The notes beneath the pieces are model-generated. The model ran no database searches. It was not told the DNA's origin and saw only the letters and a program-made list of their open reading frames with translations. From Siphonodentalium dalli (Eukaryota; Mollusca; Scaphopoda; Gadilida; Siphonodentaliidae), in contig CP136063.1 in NCBI GenBank assembly GCA_032622095.1, forward strand, positions 83,493,980 through 83,557,979: 64,000 bases of DNA, in the 5' to 3' direction. Below, in pieces: positions 36,860 to 48,986 of the stretch. The first letter of the stretch is position 1. The number at the start of each line of letters is the position of its first letter. A program made the translations under genes and the position numbers.

Positions 36860-39800
36860 CATGCATATCCCTAATACACGGAAAACATATCCATAACATA
36901 CGGAAAACATGCATGTCCCTAATACACGGAAAACATATGCATAACATACGGAAAACATGCATATCCCTAATACACGGAAACATATGCATAACATACGGAA
37001 AACATGCATATCCCTAATATACGGAAAACATATCCCTAAAATACGGAAAACATGCATATCCCTAATACACGGAAAACATATGCATACTATACGGAAAACA
37101 TGCATATCCCTAATATACGGAAAACATATCCATAAAATACGGAAAACATGCATATCCCTAATATACGGAAAACATATCCATAACATACGGAAAACATGCA
37201 TATCCCTAATATACGGAAAACATATCCATAAAATACGGAAAACATGAATATCCCTAATATACGGAAAACATATCCATAAAATACGGAAAACATGAATATC
37301 CCTAATATACGGAAAACATATCCATAACATACGGAAAACATGCATATCCCTAATATACGGAAAACATATGCATAACATACGGAAAACATGCATATCCCTA
37401 ATATACGGAAAACATATGCATACTATACGGAAAACATGCATATCCCTAATATACGGAAAACATATCCATAACATACGGAAAACATGCATATCCCTAATAT
37501 ACGGAAAACATATCCATAACATACGGAAAACATGAATATCCCTAATATACGGAAAACATATGCATAAAATACGGAAAACATGCATATCCCTAATACACGG
37601 AAAACATATGCATAACATACGGAAAACATGCATATCCCTAATATACGGAAAACATATCCATAAAATACGGAAAACATGCATATCCCTAATACACGGAAAA
37701 CATATGCATAATATACGGAAAACATGCATATCCCTAATATACGGAAAACATATCCATAAAATACGGAAAACATGCATATCCCTAATACACGGAAAACATA
37801 TGCATAACATACGGAAAACATGAATATCCCTAATATAGGGAAAACATATCCATAAAATACGGAAAACATGCATATCCCTAATATACGGAAAACATATCCA
37901 TAACATACGGAAAACATCCATATCCCTAATACACGGAAAACATATGCATAACATACGGAAAACATGAATATCCCTAATATACGGAAAACATATCCATAAA
38001 ATACGGAAAACATGCATATCCCTAATACACGGAAAACATATGCATAACATACGGAAAACATGCATATCCCTAATACACGGAAAACATATCCATAAAATAC
38101 GGAAAACATGCATATCCCTAATATACGGAAAACATATGCATAACATACGGAAAACATGCATATCCCTAATATACGGAAAACATATCCATAAAATACGGAA
38201 AACATGCATATCCCTAATACACGGAAAACATATCCATAACATACGGAAAACATGAATATCCCTAATATACGGAAAACATATCCATAAAATACGGAAAACA
38301 TGAATATCCCTAATATACGGAAAACATATCCATAACATACGGAAAACATGAATATCCCTAATATACGGAAAACATATCCATAACATACGGAAAACATGAA
38401 TATCCCTAATATACGGAAAACATATCCATAACATACCGAAAACATGAATATCCCTAATATACGGAAAACATATCCATAACATACGGAAAACATGAATATC
38501 CCTAATATACGGAAAACATATCCATAACATACGGAAAACATGAATATCCCTAATATACGGAAAACATATCCATAACATACGGAAAACATGAATATCCCTA
38601 ATATACGGAAAACATATCCATAACATACGGAAAACATGCATATCCCTAATACACGGAAAACATATCCATAACATACCGAAAACATGAATGTCCCTAATAT
38701 ACGGAAAACATATCCATAACATACGGAAAACATGAATATCCCTAATATACGGAAAACATATCCACAAAATACGGAAAACATGCATATCCCTAATACACGG
38801 AAAACATATCCATAACATACCGAAAACATGAATATCCCTAATATACGGAAAACATATCCATAACATACGGAAAACATGAATATCCCTAATATACGGAAAA
38901 CATATCCATAAAATACGGAAAACATGCATATCCCTAATACACGGAAAACATATGCATAACATACGGAAAACATGCATATCCCTAATATACGGAAAACATA
39001 TCCATAAAATACGGAAAACATGCATATCCCTAATACACGGAAAACATATGCATAACATACGGAAAACATGAATATCCCTATTATACGGAAAACATATCCA
39101 TAAAATACGGAAAACATGCATATCCCTAATACACGGAAAACATATGCATAACATACGGAAAACATGAATATCCCTAATACACGGAAAACATATCCATAAA
39201 ATACGGAAAACATGCATATCCCTAATACACGGAAAACATATCCATAACATACCGAAAACATGAATATCCCTAATATACGGAAAACATATCCATAACATAC
39301 GGAAAACATGAATATCCCTAATATACGGAAAACATATCCATAAAATACGGAAAACATGCATATCCCTAATACACGGAAAACATATGCATAACATACGGAA
39401 AACATGCATATCCCTAATATACGGAAAACATATCCATAAAATACGGAAAACATGCATATCCCTAATACACGGAAAACATATGCATAACATACGGAAAACA
39501 TGAATATCCCTAATATACGGAAAACATATCCATAAAATACGGAAAACATGCATATCCCTAATACACGGAAAACATATGCATAACATACGGAAAACATGAA
39601 TATCCCTAATACACGGAAAACATATCCATAAAATACGGAAAACATGCATATCCCTAATACACGGAAAACATATGCATAACATACGGAAAACATGCATATC
39701 CCTAATACACGGAAAACATATGCATAAAATACGGAAAACATGCATATCCCTAATACACGGAAAACATATGCATAACATACGGAAAACATGAATATCCCTA

Positions 39801-39860
39801 ATATACGGAAAACATATCCATAAAATACGGAAAACATGCATATCCCTAATACACGGAAAA
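36860..39860 (+). repeat. Satellite block B with TACACGG and GAATATCC variants
   Basis: In this block many units read CTAATACACGG in place of CTAATATACGG, and ATGAATATCC in place of ATGCATATCC. These variants are rare or absent in the blocks on either side, so the array has three segments. Confidence 0.8.
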
Positions 39861-39879
39861 CATATGCATAACATACGGA

Positions 39880-41400
39880 AAACATGCATATCCCTAATAT
39901 ACGGAAAACATATGCATACTATACGGAAAACATGCATATCCCTAATATACGGAAAACATATGCATACTATACGGAAAACATGCATATCCCTAATATACGG
40001 AAAACATATCCATAAAATACGGAAAACATGCATATCCCTAATATACGGAAAACATATGCATAACATACGGAAAACATGCATATCCCTAATATACGGAAAA
40101 CATATCCATAAAATACGGAAAACATGCATATCCCTAATATACGGAAAACATATGCATAACATACGGAAAACATGCATATCCCTAATATACGGAAAACATA
40201 TGCATAACATACGGAAAACATGCATATCCCTAATATACGGAAAACATATGCATAACATACGGAAAACATGCATATCCCTAATATACGGAAAACATATGCA
40301 TAACATACGGAAAACATGCATATCCCTAATATACGGAAAACATATGCATAACATACGGAAAACATGCATATCCCTAATATACGGAAAACATATGCATAAC
40401 ATACGGAAAACATGCATATCCCTAATATACGGAAAACATATCCATAAAATACGGAAAACATGCATATCCCTAATATACGGAAAACATATGCATACTATAC
40501 GGAAAACATGCATATCCCTAATATACGGAAAACATATGCATACTATACGGAAAACATGCATATCCCTAATATACGGAAAACATATCCATAAAATACGGAA
40601 AACATGCATATCCCTAATATACGGAAAACATATGCATACTATACGGAAAACATGCATATCCCTAATATACGGAAAACATATCCATAAAATACGGAAAACA
40701 TGCATATCCCTAATATACGGAAAACATATGCATAACATACGGAAAACATGCATATCCCTAATATACGGAAAACATATCCATAAAATACGGAAAACATGCA
40801 TATCCCTAATATACGGAAAACATATGCATAACATACGGAAAACATGCATATCCCTAATATACGGAAAACATATGCATAACATACGGAAAACATGCATATC
40901 CCTAATATACGGAAAACATATGCATAACATACGGAAAACATGCATATCCCTAATATACGGAAAACATATGCATAACATACGGAAAACATGCATATCCCTA
41001 ATATACGGAAAACATATGCATAACATACGGAAAACATGCATATCCCTAATATACGGAAAACATATGCATAACATACGGAAAACATGCATATCCCTAATAT
41101 ACGGAAAACATATCCATAAAATACGGAAAACATGCATATCCCTAATATACGGAAAACATATGCATACTATACGGAAAACATGCATATCCCTAATATACGG
41201 AAAACATATGCATACTATACGGAAAACATGCATATCTCTAATATACGGAAAACATATCCATAAAATACGGAAAACATGCATATCCCTAATATACGGAAAA
41301 CATATGCATACTATACGGAAAACATGCATATCCCTAATATACGGAAAACATATCCATAAAATACGGAAAACATGCATATCCCTAATATACGGAAAACATA
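39880..41400 (+). repeat. 14-unit (672-bp) higher-order repeat in the satellite
   Basis: A run of six consecutive GCATAACATA units flanked by CCATAAAATA occurs at about 40145-40440 and again 672 bp (14 x 48) later; the two 495-bp minus frames at 39967 and 40639 are identical in translation. Confidence 0.85.
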
Positions 41401-42530
41401 TGCATAACATACGGAAAACATGCATATCCCTAATATACGAAAAACATATCCATAAAATACGGAAAACATGCATATCCCTAATATACGGAAAACATATGCA
41501 TACTATACGGAAAACATGCATATCCCTAATATACGGAAAACATATGCATACTATACGGAAAATATGCATATCCCTAATATACGGAAAACATATGCATAAC
41601 ATACGGAAAACATGCATATCCCTAATATACGGAAAACATATCCATAAAATACGGAAAACATGCATATCCCTAATATACGGAAAACATATCCATAACATAC
41701 GGAAAACATGCATATCCCTAATATACGGAAAACATATCCATAAAATACGGAAAACATGCATATCCCTAATATACGGAAAACATATCCATAACATATGGAA
41801 AACATGCATGTCCCTAATATACTGAAAACATATCCATAACATACGGAAAACATGCATATCCCTAATATACGGAAAACATATGCATACTATACGGAAAACA
41901 TGCATATCCCTAATATACGGAAAACATATCCATAAAATACGGAAAACATGCATATCCCTAATATACGGAAAACATATGCATAACATACGGAAAACATGCA
42001 TATCCCTAATATACGGAAAACATATCCATAAAATACGGAAAACATGCATATCCCTAATATACGGAAAACATATGCATACTATACGGAAAACATGCATATC
42101 CCTAATATACGGAAAACATATGCATACTATACGGAAAACATGCATATCCCTAATATACGGAAAACATATCCATAAAATACGGAAAACATGCATATCCCTA
42201 ATATACGGAAAACATGCATATCCCTAATATACGGAAAACATATCCATAACATACGGAAAACATATCCATAAAATACGGAAAACATGCATATCCCTAATAT
42301 ACGGAAAACATATCCATAACATACGGAAAACATATGCATACTATACGGAAAACATGCATATCCCTAATATACGGAAAATATATCCACAAAATGCTGAAAA
42401 CATATCCCTATAATACGGAAAACATATCCCTAAAATACGGAAAACATATACCTAAGATATGGAAAACATATCCATGATATACGGAAAACATTTCCCTAAA
42501 ATACGGAAAATATATGAAATACGAAAAAGC

Positions 42531-42826
42531 GTGCAATACAATTATGGAAAATGTTGGATGAGCCACTGTTCTTTGATTGAGATTGTTTAGAAGTAGCGGA
42601 ATTTCTTTCCTCTTAAACACTTTTGGTAAAATACTAAAGTAAAGGTAAATAATGCGTCACAAGAAAGCAAACTTGCTTCTGTCTTCTCATTGTAATTTGA
42701 AGTTTTTCCTACAAAAAAAAATAAGTTATTGGACGATATACCCACTTTACACTTAACAAGAGTTTATGTCAGAAAAGCTGACCCAATTGTAACACAGCAA
42801 CCATTTAACTTTCAGCGACTTCTAGC
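42531..42826 (+). promoter_or_regulatory. Upstream region of the putative membrane-protein gene
   Basis: There is no clear TATA box. A possible splice acceptor (TTAACTTTCAG, ending near 42813) lies 13 bp before the ATG, so a non-coding 5' exon may be upstream, within or beyond the satellite. Confidence 0.3.
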
Positions 42827-43001
42827 ATGGATAAAGCTGATAATAAGATATATGAATCACCGAAACATGTCGTCGACGATAGGTCGGCATCCACCCCATG
42901 TGAAAGAAAACGAAAGAAGACCGTCGTTATCGCTATCATCGGAGCGGCACTGGTCTGGTTTGTGCCCGTGGTCATCTTCGTACATCACCTATATTCTCAA
43001 T
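42827..43001 (+). CDS. Exon encoding N-terminus and membrane anchor of a putative type II membrane protein
   Basis: I do not recognise the protein. The exon encodes 58 codons plus one base: a hydrophilic N-terminus of about 30 residues, the basic stop CERKRKK, and then about 23 hydrophobic residues starting TVVIAIIGAALVWF, which is a signal anchor with a cytoplasmic N-terminus by the positive-inside rule. It ends in a strong donor (AAT|GTAAGT, 43001/43002), phase 1. The ATG has A at -3 and G at +4. The longer ORF reading on past the donor is intron sequence. The next exon in matching phase is at 46740. The protein beyond the second exon is not found in this window, so function is unknown. Confidence 0.6.
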
Positions 43002-43762
43002 GTAAGTACAACAGTGAAGGTAGCCAAAGTAGATGTCAATACAAGCAAATTGAAATATATTCCTGTTTTATGTTTCCAAAAAGAAAAGCAAATAGGATTA
43101 ATTTTTCACTGTTGTTTTATTAATTAGTTCATTAAGTTTTAAACATCTTATTTTTTAATTCATTTGACAGTGTCATTATTTCAATTCGATAATTCCCAAT
43201 TTACCCCACTACGGCATATATTTTTCCCAATTGCATAGGGCCGGACCCTTTCCCAAAAATACACAAGACGATCCCTGTCATATCCTCTAGAGTTGGCATA
43301 CTATGGTTCTGGTTTCGGCGAAGCTTATTTTTGTGTCCATTGTATGGAAGGTGTGGTGAAAGGTTCCCTACTAAGACAAAGATTCAAGACAGTCACTCCA
43401 ATATGCCAGATTTGTACCAAGAGCGGCCTTGCGAGTTCATAATCACTTCATTACAATATTATATTTAGATAGACTCTATATATAGTATACCTGTATATAC
43501 AATACATTGAGGGTTGTTATTACCTTGTGTGTTATCGGAATTAAAAAAAAATTACCACATGTAAATTCCCTACCCTAATTTTTTGCCCCCCCCCCCCCCC
43601 GTTACCGGAAACGAAGGTATTATTTTATTTGGCCTAAGACATTAAAAGAAATAATGTACAACTCGTTTTACTGAGAATATATACACTGCATGGTTATCAA
43701 CTTACCGATAAACAGTTTAAGATAAACATAATCGTCGCAAGAATGTGTTGAAATAACGTTCA
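43002..43762 (+). other. Intron sequence with poly-C run
   Basis: This is part of the intron between 43001 and 46740 if the gene model holds. A run of about 16 C lies near 43586-43601. Nothing else is recognised. Confidence 0.55.
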
Positions 43763-43766
43763 TTAA

Positions 43767-44260
43767 AGGCACGGGAGGCCTTAATTGACGAAAATATTCA
43801 TATTTGTTCCAAACACCGTAAACAGAAAAACATTAAAACGCATACAGTTTCGTTCATATATACCATGACCATCGCGTAAACAGCATGTTATCATAAAGAT
43901 ATACAATATTTTACCTAAGCAAGAGCCTGATTGTGTTACAGAAGACAGCACAATGCTACTGGCTAATCACACACAAATGGCATAAACGCTCTTTATTAGT
44001 CCCATATCAGGAATTCACCAACAAAGAACGCTCTTTATGTTTACCATCATAATATAAACAAACACCAGAAAAGTAACTTGTTATGCTTTTGTTTACATAA
44101 TAATGGTCAAACATATGACAATAACATACTGTTTATGTGATATTTTTTATTTGTATACGGACAAAGTCTGTCTACATTTTGATGTTCTTTCTGTTTGTGG
44201 CGGTTTTTGACGGGTGGAAATATTTTCACAGGATACCCACCGCCAAGGCCTCCCGTACCT
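43767..44260 (+). mobile_element. TTAA MITE copy B, intact
   Basis: It is 494 bp, flanked by TTAA at 43763-43766 and 44261-44264. Ends are AGGCACGGGAGGCC and the inverse AGGTACGGGAGGCC (14 bp, one mismatch). It serves as the intact reference for copies A and C. The TTAA target suggests a piggyBac-type transposase acting in trans. Internally it has two AACGCTCTTTAT words about 42 bp apart. Confidence 0.92.
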
Positions 44261-44264
44261 TTAA

Positions 44265-45276
44265 ACCGAAACTCGCAGTATTTAGGTTTTGTCTTGAATG
44301 AACGAAAAACCGAAACTGTATTACAAACTACAAAGTGAATTCAACCGAATGTTGCCACTTCGCAAGTTGACGTCGTTTTTGTGAAATAAAGTTCATGGCT
44401 TTTTGCATGCTAGTTTTGTATAGTATAGTGTGCTAAATTTATCACGATATTATACACGTGTGGTGTGCTAAAGTTAGCACAACACAGTATGCACAGTATA
44501 GAACACAGCTCCCGACCAATGATGATGCACCATTTCTGGGTGAGGTGAAATATTTACAAATATTTGTAACCTGGCATGGCTCCCATAAAAGCGGATTAAC
44601 CATTCACAAGTTGAGACATTTATAGGTTATCGGGGATATATCCGATCGGTACTTGATAAGCACTCTTACCTTAAAACATTGAGCAATAAATATTTTTTGT
44701 AGATTTTGTTTCTGAGTACAAATCAATGTCACATCGATTACTACAACCGCTTTAATTGTTTCCACAGATTAACAAAAATTACTAATTGTGTGAAAACAAC
44801 TGTTATCTTGAGGGTACCATAATGTGTTTCAATATGTGTATATAATCGAGATTAGACGAGCCATTTGCGCCCATTGGGCTGGAAATTGATACCAAGACTA
44901 GAATTTTTACAACTTTCAATCAGTTAAATTTGAGATCGAAATGACCACTATAGTTTAAAAATTCCCAACAAAAGATAGTGTTTGGTTGGAATTACTTCAA
45001 TAATTCAAAAGCTTTGGGTACCAGTTGGAAAATTAAAATCCAACCGGGAGTGAGAACTAATTTTTTTCTTCAAAGCAATAGTTTTTTTCCTGGTTCAAGT
45101 TGGGGGTGCAGATTGATTATCAAAGCAGCATATCACCAGAAGACGTTTAGCCACGTCCCTGCATTTATATTGTAGAAATTTAGGTAAGCTTGTTTGCATC
45201 TTTATATTTTCGTTCTTTAACTCGACCAAATGCGGACATGTCACATGATAAACTCAAAGAGATAATCCACCATGAG
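44265..45276 (+). other. No gene seen (intronic if the gene model holds)
   Basis: The stretch is unassigned. A 65-residue plus ORF (44978-45175) has no features. Confidence 0.5.
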
Positions 45277-45510
45277 CGTAAGTCGCATTCAGCTACTGTA
45301 GTATATAAGAAGTACACATAATCATATATGTGACCCGCCATATCAAAACCAGTCGTAAGTCGCATTCAGCTACTGTAGTATATAAGAAGTACGCATAATC
45401 ATATATGTGACCCGCCATATCAAAACCAGTCGTAAGTCGCATTCAGCTACTGTAGTATATAAGAAGTACGCATAATCATATATGTGACCCGCCATATCAA
45501 AACCAGTCGT
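45277..45510 (+). repeat. Three 77-bp tandem units
   Basis: CGTAAGTCGCATTCAGCTAC begins at 45277, 45354 and 45431, and the next CGTAAGTCG at 45508, so the period is exactly 77. Units are almost identical. Each contains the terminal sequence ATATATGTGACCCGCC of the adjoining MITE. Confidence 0.95.
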
Positions 45511-45930
45511 AAGTCGGAATTTTTAATATTGAGTAAATACATAAAATATAATAAAAATGCTTAAGATCAGAACAATTATGATTTTTGTTTTTGACACATT
45601 TGTATAGAGTTCTACTCTATCGACATAAAGTAGCATAAAGTGAATTTGTGTCTCTTTTTGTGCTTTTGTAATTTGGACATATAATGGTGTATTTTTATTT
45701 AGAATTTAGCTAATATGTTGTCTTTCAATGCGATTATCTCTGGAATCGTTGGTTCATGTCGACACTGACATTCAAAATCCTATAACTTTGGACTCCAACA
45801 AGATACACCCTTAAGTGTTCGACATATGTAAAGCTCTTATCACCATCACACTCTATAGCATGCAACACATATCTCAAATAAAATATTTTTCGACTTATGA
45901 CTGGTTTTGATTTGATGGGTCACATATATG
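45478..45930. mobile_element. MITE, about 453 bp, next to the 77-bp repeat
   Basis: The left end ATATATGTGACCCGCCATAT (then CAAAACCAGTCGTAAGTCG) is the inverse of 45885-45930 with a few changes, giving inverted repeats of about 45 bp. There is no ORF. The tandem units to the left are multiplied copies of this left end plus 35-40 bp of flank. Confidence 0.75.
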
Positions 45931-46029
45931 TACACCTTTTTTCTGCAGACGAGAACATCATATCGCCTTTAACCAAACATAAAAACTCTGTACACAATAA
46001 TAATCAACGTAGTCAGGGAAGTTATTACA

Positions 46030-46329
46030 ATGGGTTTGGTGGTACTGTGCTCCTCCAATAATTGTCAACAATTTCCAGCAGTTATAAAGTTCTTGCTCGA
46101 ACAATCACCAGAAATTTTAGACAAGAACAGACTAAAACGACACAATGCACACTGCCAAGCATGAAATTTCCAACTTCAGGAAAAGTTTCTCAAAGTTGGG
46201 GAGGAGTATGTAAATCATCCCTACACCATGTCATCACCCTCTTCCCTGTTTATCAGAGATGTGAATTTGACCCGGTTCAAACTTGTTGAAGATGGGAACT
46301 TTATGATTGACACACCTGGACTATTCTAG
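46030..46329 (+). pseudogene. Unrecognised coding-like 99-codon stretch with one internal TGA
   Basis: From the ATG at 46030 one frame stays open for 99 codons except for TGA at 46162-46164, ending at TAG 46327-46329. The translation looks protein-like (for example FLLEQSPEILDKNRLKRHN and DVNLTRFKLVEDGNF) but matches no family I know. A possible acceptor, CAATTTCCAG at 46069-46078, would join to the upstream exon (phase 1) in exactly this frame. It may be a decayed exon, a retrocopy fragment or chance. Confidence 0.3.
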
Positions 46330-46739
46330 TTACGCCCATGAACGCTGTAACTTGCATGAACCGTCAATATGTATACACTTTCACAGTACTCGAAATTTAT
46401 TTGTGATCGGTAAATATTATTAGTTACCAAAACGCAGGATATTTGTAACATTATCTCTGTAATGGTAGGTTTATTGTATTCGCAGAATAAATGTTTTTAT
46501 TTCTCACAATTACACAATGGTAAAACTGACAATTTAAACTCTTCATAGTATTGACCCCCGATTGCAAGTTGCCACTCTCCAACTCGCCTAATATCAGTGA
46601 ACACATGCCACATACTGGAAGGTATAAAATACTACACTGGGCCATTTCTGAATCTTGTTAGTTCTATAATTAGTAACCGGGTATCTAAATGTCAATATAA
46701 TGCGCCAGGCTGTCATCCATGAATGTTTTTTTCTTCCAG

Positions 46740-46805
46740 CTAACAGAGGTGATATTGGGACCGGAGGAATTGGGGATGATAACAATTTAGGAAGACGGGA
46801 CGTTG
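46740..46805 (+). CDS. Second exon of the putative type II membrane protein
   Basis: A strong acceptor (TTTTTTTCTTCCAG, ending 46739) and donor (G|GTGAGT, 46805/46806) enclose 66 bp. With the upstream exon's phase 1 it reads 22 codons without a stop, gives phase 1 again, and encodes a glycine- and aspartate-rich segment (NRGDIGTGGIGDDNN) just outside the membrane, including an RGD tripeptide. Symmetric 1-1 exons are typical of extracellular regions assembled by exon shuffling. Evidence is the splice signals and phase only; no later exon was found in the window. Confidence 0.5.
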
Positions 46806-46834
46806 GTGAGTAACCTTTTGTGTAATTTATCGGG

Positions 46835-47640
46835 GAGTGACTAATTACCGCCCTGGACCGCCGAGACCACCCGGGCGACCCGTGGACACTACATCTCGAC
46901 GTTATAAGGTAACGACATACCACCTGAGGGCAACCAAGACAACTTTACTTGCTCGTCTCCGGTCGGTGTTATTAACCCCGCAAATGCCTATATTGGCTAC
47001 GAGAGCCCGGGGAGCCCGGGTGTCTTTTAGTGTTTTCGGACAGGATATTTTGGTGATACATGGCAGTACAAGTGTGACTTCCAAATATTGACTAACAGAC
47101 GCGTCCACGGCCGATGTTATTAACCCCTCAAAATCCGGTAAAATAACGTATCGACAATAAGAGCTCGGGAGAGGCCGGGATCACCCGGGCGCCGCAATGG
47201 ACCCGTGGACAAATTATCTCGACGTTATAAGGAAGCGACATATCACATGAGGGTAACCTAGAAAATGTTACTCGCTCGCTCTTCTCCGGTCGGTGTTATT
47301 AACCCCGCAAATGCCGATATTGGCTACGAGAGCCCGGGGGAGTCCGGGTGTCTTCGTGTGTTTTCGGACAGCATATTTTGGTGATACACGTTAGTTCAAT
47401 ACCACCTGAGTGTGACTTCAAAATATTGACTCGCTGACGCTTCCACGGCCGATGTTATTAACCATCAAAGTCAAAAAAAATTCCATATAAACAATAAGAG
47501 CCCGGGAGAGCGGGGCTTCCATGGGCCCGTGGACACAACATCTCGACGTTATAAGGCAGCGACATACCACCTGAGAGCAACTTAGAAGATTTTACTCGCT
47601 CGTCTCCAGCCGCCATACATCCGTTCCCAACATCACCTCA
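46835..47640 (+). repeat. GC-rich repeat of about 330 bp, 2.4 units
   Basis: GGTCGGTGTTATTAACCCCG recurs at 46961 and 47292 (331 bp apart). Other shared phrases are GAGCCCGGGG, CCGTGGACA, ATCTCGACGTTATAAGG and ACTCGCTCG. It stands out from the AT-rich surroundings. Copies in both orientations lie at 49.76-50.27 kb. Confidence 0.85.
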
Positions 47641-48423
47641 CTCGTCTCCGGCCGGTATTCATTCATTCGCCCAATACTGGAATATGCATCTCCTGTTTGG
47701 GATAACATTCCGAAATACATGGGCGATCGCATTAATGATATTCAGTACGAAATGGCACGAGTTGTAACTGGGGCAACTAGAAGTACTAGCGACCTTAACA
47801 TGTTACTTGAAACTGGATGGGAAACACTTGCATCACGAAGAAGTAAACAGAAATTAATTCAAGATGACAAGAAAAAAACATCCATCCTATTTATCCAATA
47901 TGATTCCGCCAGATTCTATGTCGTCTGGTTATAATTTTAGGCATGCTAGTATTCATCCACCTGACAGCAATAGGAATGCGTATATGGACACTTTTCTACC
48001 GTCAACTACACATGTTTGGAATAGTTTACCCGACTCAGTAATGATGACCCCTTCGTTGAAATAATTTAAACGGACCCTAAATGTTGATCGTGCAAAAATA
48101 GCCCAATTTTACTATCAAAGCTACTCCAGGAAAGCACAAGTTTATCATACTAGAATTAGATTATAGGCTGTAGTAACCTGGATAGAGACCTCGTCGTAAA
48201 TCACTTGAAAGATTCTCCGTTTTATTTCTGTGGTGAATTTGAAATTGAATCAGCATACCACTTCTTTTTTCATTGTCTTCTATATATTCAAGAGATAATA
48301 GAGATATTGGCCGCTCTGCCAACAAGCAGAATATCAATTGATATCCTATTATATGGCTCAAGTGAACTTTCTGATCGTTTAAATACTCAGATCTTTGTTG
48401 CCGTACAGAAGTTCATTTTATAA
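47641..48423 (+). pseudogene. 5'-truncated LINE, 3' end of reverse transcriptase ORF
   Basis: Broken frames contain typical LINE C-terminal signatures: PILEYASPVWDNIPKYM, QYEMARVVTGATRS, LLETGWETLASRR (47719-47850), then WNSLPDSV in another frame (about 48015-48060), then the zinc-knuckle region with YHFFFHC and LLYGSSELSDRLN (48230-48400), stopping at 48421-48423. At least two frameshifts separate them. The family differs from the LINE at 25-29 kb, whose end is a TATC tail. It begins within or next to the GC-rich repeat. Confidence 0.8.
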
Positions 48424-48986
48424 ACTCGGCGTTTCTCATAATGTAATTATGTATTTGTTTTATCACATTATCTGTATTGTGTGCTCTGGTAGGGACGACT
48501 CATCATTTCTCAATGGAATTTTAATGAAATGAAATTTAATAATTTCCAATCAAGGGCCAATCATTCTCCGTGTCACTGGGCCACTCTCCATGCAATTGAG
48601 TCATTGTTTCATCAAATAATGCTAACGTACGCTTCTAACCAATTATTTTAATATTAATTAACAATGCAAGTAGGTTGACTCTGTTTTTATCGCATTTCCT
48701 CCATGTGGGCCGCGATGCGTTTCAATTTGATTTTGAATTTTCCATGGTTCGTAAATAGTATATGTTATATATATCAAAGTTGTGTAACTAAAAATATATA
48801 CGGTACTTCGCTTCACTCCCCTTTTGGCTGATGTACGGTATACAATACCAATTAACTTGACAAACGTTCTTCCTTCCTGCACTCTATCCCTCTACCCCCT
48901 CCTAGAACAATATTTGTTCGGATCTAACATGTTATCCCCGTCTGCTAAATTTACCCTATATGGTATCTATTGCAGGCAATTCTTCA
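48424..48986 (+). other. LINE 3' untranslated remnant, then unassigned sequence
   Basis: The first 115 bp end in a AATGAAATGAAATTTAAT tail (48526-48543), probably the LINE's 3' end. The rest up to the next MITE shows nothing recognisable. Confidence 0.5.

Larger units (their letters stand above)
33079..42530 (+). repeat. 48-bp satellite array, about 195 units
   Basis: The unit is a dimer of two halves that both begin CGGAAAACAT: a 26-bp half (CGGAAAACATGCATATCCCT then AATATA) and a 22-bp half with a variable end (CCATAAAATA, GCATACTATA, GCATAACATA or CCATAACATA). The 48-bp register holds for about 9.2 kb apart from a one-base loss near 36979 and irregular units after 42200. Very long open frames exist on both strands (1306 and 1781 codons minus; 714 and 653 plus) because 48 is a multiple of three and the unit has no stop in those frames; they are not evidence of a gene. 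The ends are degenerate. Confidence 0.97.

Noticed and set aside
33069-42193. ORFs of 1306, 1781, 820, 714 and 653 codons as giant repetitive proteins
   Set aside because: They exist in several frames on both strands because the 48-bp unit is divisible by three; no start context, splice signal or non-repetitive domain supports a gene.
33079-42530. CRISPR-like array (regular short repeats with alternating segments)
   Set aside because: The alternating parts are variants of the repeat itself, not unique spacers; eukaryotic context and no cas genes.
46162-46164. TGA as a selenocysteine codon
   Set aside because: Nothing suggests a selenoprotein family, and no SECIS-like element is evident; a decayed frame is simpler.
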